DNA of 22,216 bases from NCBI GenBank assembly GCA_028694405.1, contig JAQUTM010000014.1, forward strand, positions 1 through 22,216, read 5' to 3'. Position numbers and translations under genes: made by a program. The first letter of the stretch is position 1; the number at the start of each line of letters is the position of its first letter. This document shows positions 15,938-22,216 of this stretch, piece after piece. Below the pieces are notes generated by a model. The model made no database searches. It saw only the letters and a list, made by a program, of their open reading frames with translations, and had not been told where the DNA came from. This DNA is from Oscillospiraceae bacterium. Its GTDB lineage: Bacteria > Bacillota > Clostridia > Oscillospirales > Ruminococcaceae.

Positions 15938-16456
15938 TTATATAGGCTGCGCCAATATGGCGCTTTGTTTATAGGCAGGGCGGCGCAATATTTCCATAAT
16001 GCCGCAAACCTTATCGTACCACATAATTACGTTTCCCTCCCGATAGCGGGGCGGGTGCGGTGTTAACGGAAACATATGCCGCAAAATACTGTTGGCCTCT
16101 ATATCGTTTAGTTTAAACTCACGTCTGGCGTTTTCCAGCGCACACTTGGGGTGCGTCAGCCCATGAAAACAGTTGCCGGTAAGCTTAGCGTGAAAATGCC
16201 AGTCGTACAAAAACAAATCATGCAAAAGGCCTGCCCGCGCAGCTGCACGGTAATTGAGATTGTGTTTTTTGCAAAACAGATAGCTGCGATAGGACACATT
16301 TAAGCAATGCTCCAAACATGTGGTTGTGCCGTGCTGGATAAAATTTTGCATCGATAAAAAGCTTTCATTGCGCAAAATGTCTTTTACACATTCCAAATAT
16401 TCTTTATCGTCCGGCAGTACCAGCTCCGGACATTGTTTTTTTGTTCTTCGTATCAA
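15938..16456 (-). CDS. HD-domain phosphohydrolase-like protein
   Basis: 172 residues with an HD-superfamily metal site: H50 (CLEHC), H79-D80 (GLLHDLF), H127 (ILRHMFP) and D148 (MWYDKVC), in the order H...HD...H...D. HGLTHPKCALENA between them is typical of the uncharacterised Clostridial HD proteins annotated simply as HD domain protein. A metal-dependent phosphohydrolase activity on a nucleotide or similar substrate is the family expectation; the substrate is unknown. The start is TTG 16456, since AGGAG sits 8 nt upstream; GTG 16465 is too close to that site. It follows the CmpB-like membrane protein gene by 30 nt on the same strand and probably shares its transcript. Confidence 0.85.
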   Translation of the reverse strand: MIRRTKKQCPELVLPDDKEYLECVKDILRNESFLSMQNFIQHGTTTCLEHCLNVSYRSYLFCKKHNLNYRAAARAGLLHDLFLYDWHFHAKLTGNCFHGLTHPKCALENARREFKLNDIEANSILRHMFPLTPHPPRYREGNVIMWYDKVCGIMEILRRPAYKQSAILAQPI

Positions 16457-16486
16457 GAAAATCACTCCTAAAGTTTTAAAGCCGCC

Positions 16487-17053
16487 TTAGTGCTCATAGG
16501 CGGTATTGCCGTTTGCTTTTTCACGGCGCGCTATGTAAAAACTCCAGCAAAAATCAATAATATAGTAAACCACCAGCACCACGGCTGCGCGGGAGGCAAT
16601 GCCTGCGGGTACCAGCCGTACCACTCCCTCTACAAAATCATGTAAAAAGTAAAACAGCAGCAGCCCAACTACGCCCCACGCCAAGGTACTTTCTAAACAT
16701 AATATGCCTTTGTAGTTGAAAGGTTTAGACGAGTAATCCCACCAAAAATCGCCCAGCAAGGCTATCATCAGTTTGGCTGTTAAAAATTCAAAGCAAGTTG
16801 CCGCTAAAGCGCTTACACAATATAAAATAATAGCATTTTGTGCAAAAGGTTTTAACGCCACATAACCTATCATGCTTCCAAACCCGTAAATAATACAAAA
16901 GGGGCCATGAACAAATCCGCGGTTGGTAAGCCGTTTTTTTTCATAGGTAATTACGATACATTCCATTATCCAACCTAAAAAACTGTATAGAAAAAAACTG
17001 TTTATCAGTTCTGCAAAGCGCTCGGGGGCAAGAGCATAAGTAAAAGTAAGCAT
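16487..17053 (-). CDS. CmpB-type integral membrane protein (putative ABC transporter permease family)
   Basis: 188 residues with about five hydrophobic segments. The signature runs FFLYSFLGWIMEC near residue 20, NRGFVHGPFCIIYGFG near 43-58, FEFLTAKLMIALLGDFWWDYS near 88-108, and PFNYKGILCLESTLAWG. It matches the 'ABC_trans_CmpB' Pfam family (PF06541), which is annotated as a putative ABC transporter component on slight evidence; the real function is unknown. AGGAGG lies 6 nt before ATG 17053. The start is preceded by a short hairpin (GGCTTG/CAAGCC, about 17071-17085) next to the ribosome binding site. It heads a two-gene unit with the HD protein and has its own promoter. Confidence 0.85.
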   Translation of the reverse strand: MLTFTYALAPERFAELINSFFLYSFLGWIMECIVITYEKKRLTNRGFVHGPFCIIYGFGSMIGYVALKPFAQNAIILYCVSALAATCFEFLTAKLMIALLGDFWWDYSSKPFNYKGILCLESTLAWGVVGLLLFYFLHDFVEGVVRLVPAGIASRAAVVLVVYYIIDFCWSFYIARREKANGNTAYEH

Positions 17054-17103
17054 ATAAATCCTCCTAGTGGGGCTTGTTGCAAGCCGATTGTTTACCGTCT
17101 TGT

Positions 17104-17127
17104 AAAAGGCACCTTATGGTGTCTTTT
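17104..17127. other. Terminator-like hairpin in the leader of the CmpB-like gene
   Basis: AAAAGGCACC pairs with GGTGTCTTTT (one G-U on the plus strand) around TTAT. It looks like a bidirectional terminator. On the minus strand it falls at the predicted transcript start of the 16487-17053 gene, so it may be a 5' stabilising hairpin instead. Confidence 0.4.
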
Positions 17128-17129
17128 TT

Positions 17130-17157
17130 ATTATACTATAATAAACGAGCCAGTCAC
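17130..17157 (-). promoter_or_regulatory. Promoter of the CmpB-like/HD unit
   Basis: GTGACT (17157-17152), 16-nt spacer, exact TATAAT (17135-17130) on the minus strand. Confidence 0.65.
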
Positions 17158-17308
17158 TAATTTGGATACAATTTATTCACATTTTTTACATTATAGATAA
17201 TTTTTTAAAAATAAAATCTATAACTTTGTTGTTTTTATCTATATTTTGGTGTAATATAATAACTTTTTTTTAATTATAAAAGGAAAAAGGTACGAGAAAC
17301 AAATTTTG
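17158..17308. other. AT-rich divergent intergenic stretch
   Basis: Very AT-rich spacer between the CmpB-like promoter and the glycosyltransferase promoter. I see no gene. GAGAAAC at 17294-17300 is the inverse of GTTTCTC at 17352-17358, flanking the glycosyltransferase promoter. Confidence 0.4.
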
Positions 17309-17317
17309 TGATATACT
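17309..17317 (+). promoter_or_regulatory. Extended -10 promoter of the glycosyltransferase gene
   Basis: TG-A-TATACT is an extended -10 element. No good -35 is visible at 17-18 nt upstream. It lies 48 nt before the ATG. Confidence 0.5.
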
Positions 17318-17365
17318 ATAAATAATTATATTTGTAAATTTGGGAAAGCGAGGTTTCTCTCCATT

Positions 17366-18172
17366 ATGTCTCATTCTCCAAAAGTGAGTATTGTTGTGCC
17401 TGTTTACAACGCAGCGCCTCATCTAGCCCGCTGTATACAAAGTTTGCGCACACAAACTTATAAAAACTTAGAAATTATTTTGGTAAACGACGGCAGCCAT
17501 GACACCAGCTTAACTTTATGCCATGTATATGCCCGCATTGACAGCCGTATTTTAATTTTGGACCGCCACAACAGCGGTGTATCTGCCACGCGCAATGCAG
17601 GCATTGCCGTTGCCACGGGAGATTATTTACAGTTTGTGGACAGTGATGACTATCTGCCCCCTAACGCCACCCAGCTTATGGTGGAAAAAGCGTTAGATGT
17701 TGACGCAGATTTGATTATTGCGCCTTATTACCGTGTGGTAAACGATAAAATTACTTTACACAATTTTATTTTAGATGAGCGTCCCATGGATACGGTTCAA
17801 TTTGCAAAAAACTTGATGGACGAACCTGCAAGCTTTTATTATGGCGTTTTGTGGAATAAATTATACCGCCGCAGTTTAATTGCAGAGAACAATATACAGT
17901 GCAGCGAAGAGCTGCAATGGAGCGAGGACTTTTTGTTTAATTTGGAATATATTCGTGTGGCACAGCGTTTTTGCGCCATTCAGTGCCCTGTTTACTACTA
18001 TGTAAAAAACAAAACCAGCCTTACTGCCACCGCAATTAACCCCATAAATGTAATGCAAATTAAAAAAAGTCTGTTTGAATATTACAAAGACTTGTACATC
18101 AATTTGGGCCTGTACGATGCGTACAAAGCAAAAATTTATAAATATATTGTGGCCAGTGCCGAACACCGCTAA
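17366..18172 (+). CDS. Family 2 glycosyltransferase
   Basis: 268 residues with a GT-A fold. The N-terminus PKVSIVVPVYNAAPHL is the standard GT2 start. NDGS (41-44) and DSDD (92-95) are the nucleotide-sugar and metal (DXD) sites, SGVSATRNAGI (70-80) is conserved, and WSEDF (185-189) supplies the ED catalytic-base motif. The protein ends soon after the GT domain, without the long C-terminal extension or membrane helices seen in many surface-polysaccharide transferases, so it is a short single-domain enzyme. The acceptor is unknown. It is a monocistronic gene with an extended -10 promoter and a shared terminator; no other polysaccharide genes adjoin it. GAGG lies 12 nt before the ATG, a rather long spacing. 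Confidence 0.92.
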   Translation: MSHSPKVSIVVPVYNAAPHLARCIQSLRTQTYKNLEIILVNDGSHDTSLTLCHVYARIDSRILILDRHNSGVSATRNAGIAVATGDYLQFVDSDDYLPPNATQLMVEKALDVDADLIIAPYYRVVNDKITLHNFILDERPMDTVQFAKNLMDEPASFYYGVLWNKLYRRSLIAENNIQCSEELQWSEDFLFNLEYIRVAQRFCAIQCPVYYYVKNKTSLTATAINPINVMQIKKSLFEYYKDLYINLGLYDAYKAKIYKYIVASAEHR

Positions 18173-18173
18173 A

Positions 18174-18214
18174 AAAAGCCGCCAAAAGTCTTTTACAGAT
18201 TTTGGGCGGCTTTT
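18174..18214. terminator. Bidirectional terminator between convergent genes
   Basis: AAAAGCCGCC pairs with GGCGGCTTTT (10 bp); the stem is extended by AAAA/TTTT past one bulged G. It starts directly after the glycosyltransferase stop and ends 9 nt before the end of the minus-strand gene. Confidence 0.88.
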
Positions 18215-18223
18215 ATATTTAAT

Positions 18224-19000
18224 TCACCTTGTCTGGGCGTCAGTTTTTTTCCAAATGCTGATGGCAAGCATAAGGGGAATGGTATCCCCCGCGGCTGTTT
18301 GCTCTGCCTGCATAAACTGAGAAAAAGTACGCACGTCGCTGCGGCCGCCCGGTGCATATACACGGTCATATACCACTTCATAAGGTTCCGGGTCGCCTGC
18401 GGCATTGTAAATTTCCTCACGGGCAGGTATTATGCGCGCTACTGTTTTGCCGTTGGCATAAAGCGGTGCATTTAAGCTGTTATAAAACTGGTATTTTGCG
18501 TTGCCGTCTTTATCTTTAAAAGGCTTTTTAATAAAGGCAACAAAGTGGGCTCCTTTAAACTTGGGGTGAAAATAATACAAGATGTTAGTCTGCGCTGTTT
18601 GGGCATTTTTTTCAATACTTTTTAAGCCTATTCCAAAATTTATTTGGCAGCCTTGCTTTAAAAAAAAGCCCATTAGTGCAGCCATACTAAGGCCAAGCTT
18701 CCCTTTCCATTGCAGGTGTTCATCTAACCCGCTAATCACCTTTGTACACGCCATAGGCTGCCCCAGCATAAGCAAAGCGTTATAAGCGGCAACCCAGCCA
18801 CAGCCGTTATAATCACTGGTATAGGCGCCAAACTGCACGTCCTTTAACAAATGTTGGTTGAGAAAATACCCTTTTTCATCTATTGCCTCGTTGTACCAAA
18901 CGCTGCCGTCCGCGCGTTGGTTTTTACTGCGTAACGCTTTATAATTTATTTTTTGATTATGTACCGCATTTTGTCCGGCACGAACTTTTCTTTTTATCAT
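18224..19000 (-). CDS. C39-like (papain-fold) cysteine peptidase-like protein, function unknown
   Basis: 258 residues. NGCGWVAAYNALLMLG (65-80) resembles the first helix of C39-like peptidases, with C67 as nucleophile. GAHFVAFI (H152) and FYNS (N174) fit the His and Asn/Asp of the triad in the right order and spacing. Between them are LDEHLQWKGKLGLSMAALMGFF and INFGIG, typical of this fold's middle part. Unlike most C39-like proteins it has no signal peptide or membrane segment: the N-terminus is basic and soluble (MIKRKVRAGQNAVHNQK), so it should act in the cytoplasm or leave by a non-standard route. The C-terminus (GRSDVRTFSQFMQAEQTA) matches nothing I know. AGAGAG precedes ATG 19000. I assign only the fold; proteolysis is unproven, and a transglutaminase or other papain-fold activity is possible. 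Confidence 0.6.
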   Translation of the reverse strand: MIKRKVRAGQNAVHNQKINYKALRSKNQRADGSVWYNEAIDEKGYFLNQHLLKDVQFGAYTSDYNGCGWVAAYNALLMLGQPMACTKVISGLDEHLQWKGKLGLSMAALMGFFLKQGCQINFGIGLKSIEKNAQTAQTNILYYFHPKFKGAHFVAFIKKPFKDKDGNAKYQFYNSLNAPLYANGKTVARIIPAREEIYNAAGDPEPYEVVYDRVYAPGGRSDVRTFSQFMQAEQTAAGDTIPLMLAISIWKKTDAQTR

Positions 19001-19017
19001 GGTACAACTCTCTTAAC

Positions 19018-19064
19018 AAAAATACTGGTTATAGCAACCCCTGTAAGGCTTCTATAACCAGTAT
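19018..19064 (-). terminator. Intrinsic terminator of the small acidic-protein gene
   Basis: ATACTGGTTATAG (19022-19034) pairs perfectly (13 bp) with CTATAACCAGTAT (19052-19064) around a 17-nt loop. On the minus strand it is followed by TTTTTG. It ends 18 nt before the next start codon and overlaps a candidate -10 element. Confidence 0.85.
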
Positions 19065-19068
19065 AGCA
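19060..19068 (-). promoter_or_regulatory. Candidate extended -10 promoter for the C39-like gene
   Basis: TG-C-TATACT on the minus strand (19068-19060) just upstream of, and partly inside, the terminator arm. No -35 match is present. Confidence 0.35.
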
Positions 19069-19073
19069 CAAAA

Positions 19074-19451
19074 TTATCTGTTTTGTTCGTTTTCTACGCT
19101 GCCGGTCGCTTCATCGTCTTGCTCATCTATATCTTGAAACAAACCTGCGGTGTCATAATCGGCTAAGGCGTAATTGGTGGCTCGGTAGTCGTCACCGGTA
19201 CTATCGGAGGCAGCGGTTCCGTAATCTGCGCTGCTATGGGTTTCGTCTGCTGCATACGGGACTTCAGACGGTTCAACTCCTCGCAGGGAGCTGGATTTTG
19301 ATTTTTCGGCATTTTCGTGTTCACGTTTGTACCCCTCCTTGGGCGTGCCTTTTCCGGGCATTGCGTCTTTGCGCCCGTGATAAAAGCTGCTTAATATACT
19401 ATCGTCCATTTGAGTTGGGTCCATATACGAGGTATAGTCATCTTTATTCAT
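19074..19451 (-). CDS. Small acidic, probably disordered protein, function unknown
   Basis: 125 residues from ATG 19451, chosen because GGAGGTG lies 9 nt upstream; further in-frame upstream codons have no such site. The sequence is rich in D, E, S, T, Y and A, lacks hydrophobic core segments, membrane helices and cysteines, and so is likely disordered. The first 50 residues (DDYTSYMDPTQMDDSILSSFYHG, then KDAMPGKGTPKEGYKREHE) look more ordered and are a candidate conserved portion. The tail repeats SSADYGTAASD, DDYRATNYALADYD and DEQDDEATGS. I do not recognise a family. It lies between the khpA terminator and its own terminator, with a TATAGT element in GGGGTATAGT about 30 nt before the start, so it is a monocistronic gene. 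Good ribosome binding site and terminator argue that it is real. Confidence 0.65.
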   Translation of the reverse strand: MNKDDYTSYMDPTQMDDSILSSFYHGRKDAMPGKGTPKEGYKREHENAEKSKSSSLRGVEPSEVPYAADETHSSADYGTAASDSTGDDYRATNYALADYDTAGLFQDIDEQDDEATGSVENEQNR

Positions 19452-19564
19452 GTGTAAAAACACCTCCATGCTGTTACTATACCCCGCACGTTTGCAATTA
19501 TTGCCTGAAATTACTGGACGCCCTGGCAGAGTTAGCCGCACGCCCTAAAATATGGAGATACAAC

Positions 19565-19602
19565 GAAAAAATGCCATAGGCACATTTGCCTACAGCATTT
19601 TT
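19565..19602 (-). terminator. Terminator of the ylxM-ffh-rpsP-khpA operon
   Basis: AAAAATGC (19567-19574) pairs with GCATTTTT (19595-19602), with an inner stem TAGGCA/TGCCTA (19577-19582, 19587-19592) and a 4-nt loop. The minus strand continues with a T run. Confidence 0.85.
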
Positions 19603-19659
19603 ACATATAGAAAGGAAGGCTCTGCCTAAATAAACAGGGTCTTCGTATATAAAGCTATA

Positions 19660-19893
19660 CTAATCAATTTCGACCATTACTTTTTGATTGATGCGTACAG
19701 CGGCGGCACGCATAACCACACGGATAGCCTTGGCAATTCTGCCTTGCTTTCCAATAACACGGCCCATATCCTGCTCGGCAACACTAAGATGATATACTAC
19801 GACTCCCTCGTCATTGGCCTCGTCAACGGATACTTTTACGGCATCCTTGTCTTCTACCAGGCCTTTGGCAACGGTTAATAAAAGTTTTTCCAT
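19660..19893 (-). CDS. khpA: RNA-binding protein KhpA (KH domain)
   Basis: 77 residues, essentially one KH domain, the normal size for KhpA/YlqC. The GXXG loop is GKQG (48-51) in DMGRVIGKQGRIAKAIRVV. KhpA pairs with KhpB/EloR (Jag) in Firmicutes to bind RNA and influence cell elongation and division; that partner is not in the window. GGAGG lies before ATG 19893. It follows rpsP after about 64 nt, the conserved rpsP-khpA order. The usual downstream genes rimM, trmD and rplS are missing; instead there is a terminator. Confidence 0.93.
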   Translation of the reverse strand: MEKLLLTVAKGLVEDKDAVKVSVDEANDEGVVVYHLSVAEQDMGRVIGKQGRIAKAIRVVMRAAAVRINQKVMVEID

Positions 19894-19957
19894 AATGAAA
19901 CCTCCACATCTGTTATGCCCGCAAAAGCAAGCATTTCATTGTACTTTGCAGGTAAGC

Positions 19958-20197
19958 TTATTTCTCTATTTTTTTCAATAAAGCACGAACGGTATCGGTG
20001 GGCTGTGCGCCTGTTGCAATCCATTTGTTAGCTTTTTCTACGTCAATGTCAACCATTGCGGGCTCTTTTGTGGGGTCATAGGTGCCAATTTCCTCAATGA
20101 AACGGCCGTCGCGTGGGCAACGAGAATCTGCTACAACTACACGGTAAAAAGGAGCTTTTTTAGCGCCCATACGACGCAATCTGATTTTAACTGCCAT
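19958..20197 (-). CDS. rpsP: 30S ribosomal protein S16
   Basis: 79 residues from ATG 20197 (MAVKIRLRRMG), the invariant S16 N-terminus, with GGAGG 8 nt upstream. The frame opens five codons earlier, but that start would overlap the ribosome binding site. KKAPFYRVVVADSR, GRFIEEIGTYDP and GAQPTDTVRALLKK are standard S16 blocks. It is part of the ylxM-ffh-rpsP-khpA operon. Confidence 0.97.
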   Translation of the reverse strand: MAVKIRLRRMGAKKAPFYRVVVADSRCPRDGRFIEEIGTYDPTKEPAMVDIDVEKANKWIATGAQPTDTVRALLKKIEK

Positions 20198-20275
20198 TAT
20201 TTTGTCCTCCAAAAATGTTTATATAATTTATATTGTCAACCATACAAGAGCGTTTCTCTTGTGGAGATTAACCTG

Positions 20276-21592
20276 TTACAGCCCAAAACGGCGTCCAAAA
20301 GCCTTTGGGTTTTTCTTTGCCTGCTTCATCATTTTGCTCATCTGCTGAAACTGACGCAGCAGTCGGTTTACGTCCTGCACCTCGGTGCCGCTGCCTGCGG
20401 CAATGCGGCGCTTGCGCTGGGGGTTAATAATAGATGGCTTTGCGCGCTCGGCTTTTGTCATACTTAAAATAATAGCCTCTATGCGGTCCATCTGTTTGGT
20501 ATCTATGTCATCGGCATTTATTTTGTTGCCGCCCGGCATCATACCAAGCAAAGCGCCAATGCCGCCCATTTTTTTCATTTGGCTGAATTGGTCCAGCATA
20601 TCGTTCATGTCAAACTTATTGCTCATTAAACGCTGTGCTGTCTCTTCGGCTTTTTTAACATCTTGGGTCTGCTGGGCTTTTTCAATTAAGCTCAGCATAT
20701 CGCCCATACCCAGTATACGGTTTGCCATACGGTCCGGGTGAAAAACCTCTAAATCGTCCAGCTTTTCGCCAACGCCTACAAACTTAATGGGTTTTCCTGT
20801 AACGCTGCGCACGCTAAGTGCCGCACCACCGCGGGTATCGCCGTCCAGCTTTGTTAAAATAACACCGTCTATGCCAATGCTGTCATGAAAACTGCTGGCA
20901 ACGTTTACTGCGTCTTGACCAACCATGCTGTCAATTACAAGCAGCGTTTCGTTAACAGGCACGGCTGCTTTTACACGCTTTAACTCGTCCATTAAAGTTT
21001 CGTCTATATGCAAACGGCCTGCGGTATCCAAAATAACCAAATCGTTGCCATAGTCTTTGGCATGGTTATACGCTTTTTTTGCAATTATTTCCGGTTTTTC
21101 CTGTCCCAGTTCAAACACGGGTACACCGGCTTTTTCGCCTACAATTTTAAGCTGGTCGATAGCGGCGGGACGATAAATGTCACACGCTACCAATAAAGGG
21201 CGTTTTCCCTCTTTTAAATAAAATTTTGCAAGCTTTGCGGTGTGCGTTGTTTTACCCGCGCCCTGTAAACCGCACATCATAATAACTGTGGGGCCTTTGC
21301 TTTCAAACCGAATCCGCACTGCCTCGCTGCCCATTAGGTTGCAAAGCTCTTCGTTTACAATTTTAATTACCTGTTGGGCGGGGGTTAAGCTGTTCATAAC
21401 TTCGGCGCCAACCGCACGCTCACTAACTGTGGCAATAAACTCTTTTGCCACCTTGTAGTTAACGTCCGCTTCCAACAGCGCCATGCGTACCTCACGCATA
21501 GCAAGCTTAATATCGTTTTCGTTTAACTTGCCTTTGCCACGCAGCTTTTTAAAGGCGTTGCTCAATTTATCGCTTAAACTTTCAAATGCCAC
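20276..21592 (-). CDS. ffh: Signal recognition particle protein (SRP54)
   Basis: 438 residues. The N domain (1-95) is followed by the GTPase G domain with GLQGAGKTT (108-116), DTAGRLH (189-195) and TKLDGDTRGG (G4 and G5 region). The methionine-rich M domain (from about 300) includes MNDMLDQFSQMKKMGG, LGMMPGG and the RNA-binding segment SGTEVQDVNRLLRQFQQMSKMMK. Ffh binds 4.5S/scRNA and signal sequences and delivers nascent chains to FtsY at the membrane. The start is GTG 21592 with AGGAGG 6 nt upstream. It begins 10 nt after the ylxM stop, the normal Firmicutes arrangement. Confidence 0.97.
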   Translation of the reverse strand: MAFESLSDKLSNAFKKLRGKGKLNENDIKLAMREVRMALLEADVNYKVAKEFIATVSERAVGAEVMNSLTPAQQVIKIVNEELCNLMGSEAVRIRFESKGPTVIMMCGLQGAGKTTHTAKLAKFYLKEGKRPLLVACDIYRPAAIDQLKIVGEKAGVPVFELGQEKPEIIAKKAYNHAKDYGNDLVILDTAGRLHIDETLMDELKRVKAAVPVNETLLVIDSMVGQDAVNVASSFHDSIGIDGVILTKLDGDTRGGAALSVRSVTGKPIKFVGVGEKLDDLEVFHPDRMANRILGMGDMLSLIEKAQQTQDVKKAEETAQRLMSNKFDMNDMLDQFSQMKKMGGIGALLGMMPGGNKINADDIDTKQMDRIEAIILSMTKAERAKPSIINPQRKRRIAAGSGTEVQDVNRLLRQFQQMSKMMKQAKKNPKAFGRRFGL

Positions 21593-21602
21593 GTCAGGCC
21601 TC

Positions 21603-21974
21603 CTAATCAGAAATATTTTTTATAATTGTCAAGATTTTATCGCTGTTTGTTTGAATAGATTGACTTGTGGCATAGGTGTAATTTTCCTGGTTGCAAAACC
21701 GTATGCTGCGCACCAGGCTTTCTATCTCGTTAACCCCGTCTTGTACCGCTTTGTAACGGCGGGCAAAGCCAACCTTTTCTTCCAGCTCCAAAATAATTGT
21801 CTCACTGCGTTTTATGGCATCGCGTACACCTTGGCGGGTAATTCCAAAATTGTCTGCAATTTCTGCCAAGGATAAATCGTCATTATAATATTGTTCCATT
21901 ACGTCGCGCTGTTTTTCTGTCAGCACCTCACCGTAAAAATCCAGTAAAAAGGAAATCTCCAGATTTTTGGACAT
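21603..21974 (-). CDS. ylxM: YlxM family DNA-binding protein / putative SRP accessory
   Basis: 123 residues from ATG 21974, with AGGAG 8 nt upstream; a GTG three codons earlier overlaps the site. The N-terminal half (FLLDFYGEVLTEKQRDVMEQYYNDDLSLAEIADNF, then GITRQGVRDAIKR) is a sigma-70 region 4-like helix-turn-helix, as in all YlxM proteins. The C-terminal half is a coiled helix region. YlxM genes precede ffh in Firmicutes and the protein can stimulate the SRP GTPase. It is the first gene of the operon, with its own strong promoter and a dyad at the transcript start. Confidence 0.93.
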   Translation of the reverse strand: MSKNLEISFLLDFYGEVLTEKQRDVMEQYYNDDLSLAEIADNFGITRQGVRDAIKRSETIILELEEKVGFARRYKAVQDGVNEIESLVRSIRFCNQENYTYATSQSIQTNSDKILTIIKNISD

Positions 21975-22005
21975 AGCCAACACTCCTTTGGAGATGATTT
22001 TGTAC

Positions 22006-22026
22006 TGTAAAGCTAATAGCTTTACA
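22006..22026 (-). repeat. Perfect 21-nt dyad at the ylxM transcript start
   Basis: TGTAAAGCTA (22006-22015) and TAGCTTTACA (22017-22026) are exact inverse complements about a single central A. The dyad begins just downstream of the predicted start near 22029, so it could be a repressor operator or a 5' RNA hairpin. It lacks a T run and so is not a terminator. Confidence 0.6.
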
Positions 22027-22035
22027 CAATTAGTA

Positions 22036-22064
22036 ATTATATACTATGCCTAAAACATTGTCAA
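22036..22064 (-). promoter_or_regulatory. Promoter of the ylxM-ffh-rpsP-khpA operon
   Basis: TTGACA (22064-22059), 17-nt spacer, TATAAT (22041-22036): perfect consensus on the minus strand. Confidence 0.92.
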
Positions 22065-22080
22065 TAGAATTGTCGGTTTT

Positions 22081-22109
22081 TTAACGGCTATGAAATGTCT
22101 TATTATAAA
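22081..22109 (+). promoter_or_regulatory. Candidate promoter of the rightmost gene
   Basis: TTAACG (22081-22086), 17-nt spacer, TATAAA (22104-22109) on the plus strand, divergent from the ylxM promoter. Confidence 0.5.
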
Positions 22110-22186
22110 TTGCATAGGGAACGCACCCCCTAAAACCTAAAAAACAACACATATTAGGTGCAGAAAGTAATAAGAGGTAATTTCAA

Positions 22187-22216
22187 ATGATTTGTAAAGT
22201 AATGGGTATCCAACAC
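22187..22216 (+). CDS. Start of an unidentified gene, cut by the window end
   Basis: ATG 22187 is preceded by AGAGGT at 8 nt and reads MICKVMGIQH to the window end. Ten residues are too few to name it. The promoter candidate at 22081-22109 and the ribosome binding site support a real start. Confidence 0.5.
   Translation, partial: MICKVMGIQH

Noticed and set aside
1..22216. CRISPR arrays, insertion sequences or a defence island
   Set aside because: No regularly spaced repeats, transposase motifs or defence-type domains were recognised on either strand.

Overview
The window looks like a chromosomal segment from a Gram-positive anaerobe of the Clostridia, most likely in or near the Oscillospirales. 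This is inferred from the gene families and signals seen: an ylxM-ffh-rpsP-khpA cluster, a T-box leader in front of cysS, a type III glutamine synthetase, a 'methionine gamma-lyase/aluminium resistance' family PLP enzyme, DUF2156 and CmpB-type membrane proteins, strong AGGAGG ribosome binding sites, TTGACA/TATAAT promoters, and many U-tailed hairpin terminators. No phage, insertion sequence, integrase or CRISPR array was seen.

Left part (1-5160): a plus-strand SGNH-hydrolase-like membrane-anchored protein with its 5' end at the window edge converges on a minus-strand unit. That unit runs promoter, Cys-specific T-box leader, cysS, then a large polytopic membrane protein (DUF6020-like). A tRNA-Leu(UAG) gene with its own promoter and terminator follows. 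Middle-left (5161-7500): a DJ-1/PfpI-family protein, a roughly 480-base gap holding two terminators and an uncertain open stretch, and a DUF2156 protein with its own promoter.

Middle (7500-13410): a probable minus-strand operon murD, GNAT acetyltransferase, PLP enzyme. Its promoter is divergent from that of a large glutamine synthetase (glnN type) on the plus strand. Middle-right (13410-18220): a plus-strand unit with a structured leader, a frameshifted family 5 solute-binding lipoprotein and a CsoR-type metal-sensing repressor. It converges on a minus-strand pair (CmpB-like membrane protein and HD-domain protein). A family 2 glycosyltransferase follows on the plus strand.

Right part (18220-22216): on the minus strand, the housekeeping operon ylxM-ffh-rpsP-khpA (SRP and ribosome-linked functions) ends at a terminator and is not followed by rimM-trmD-rplS. 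Downstream come a small acidic, probably disordered protein of unknown function and a C39-like cysteine-peptidase-fold protein of unknown function. The last 30 bases start a plus-strand gene that leaves the window.

Most of the region is ordinary housekeeping and accessory metabolism. Items worth a second look are the frameshifted binding protein with its CsoR partner and folded leader, the overlap of a terminator with a promoter at 19018-19068, the perfect dyad at the ylxM promoter, the two unknown proteins at 18224-19451, and the genes whose N-termini lack a conventional start codon. I did not find a convincing new multi-gene system.
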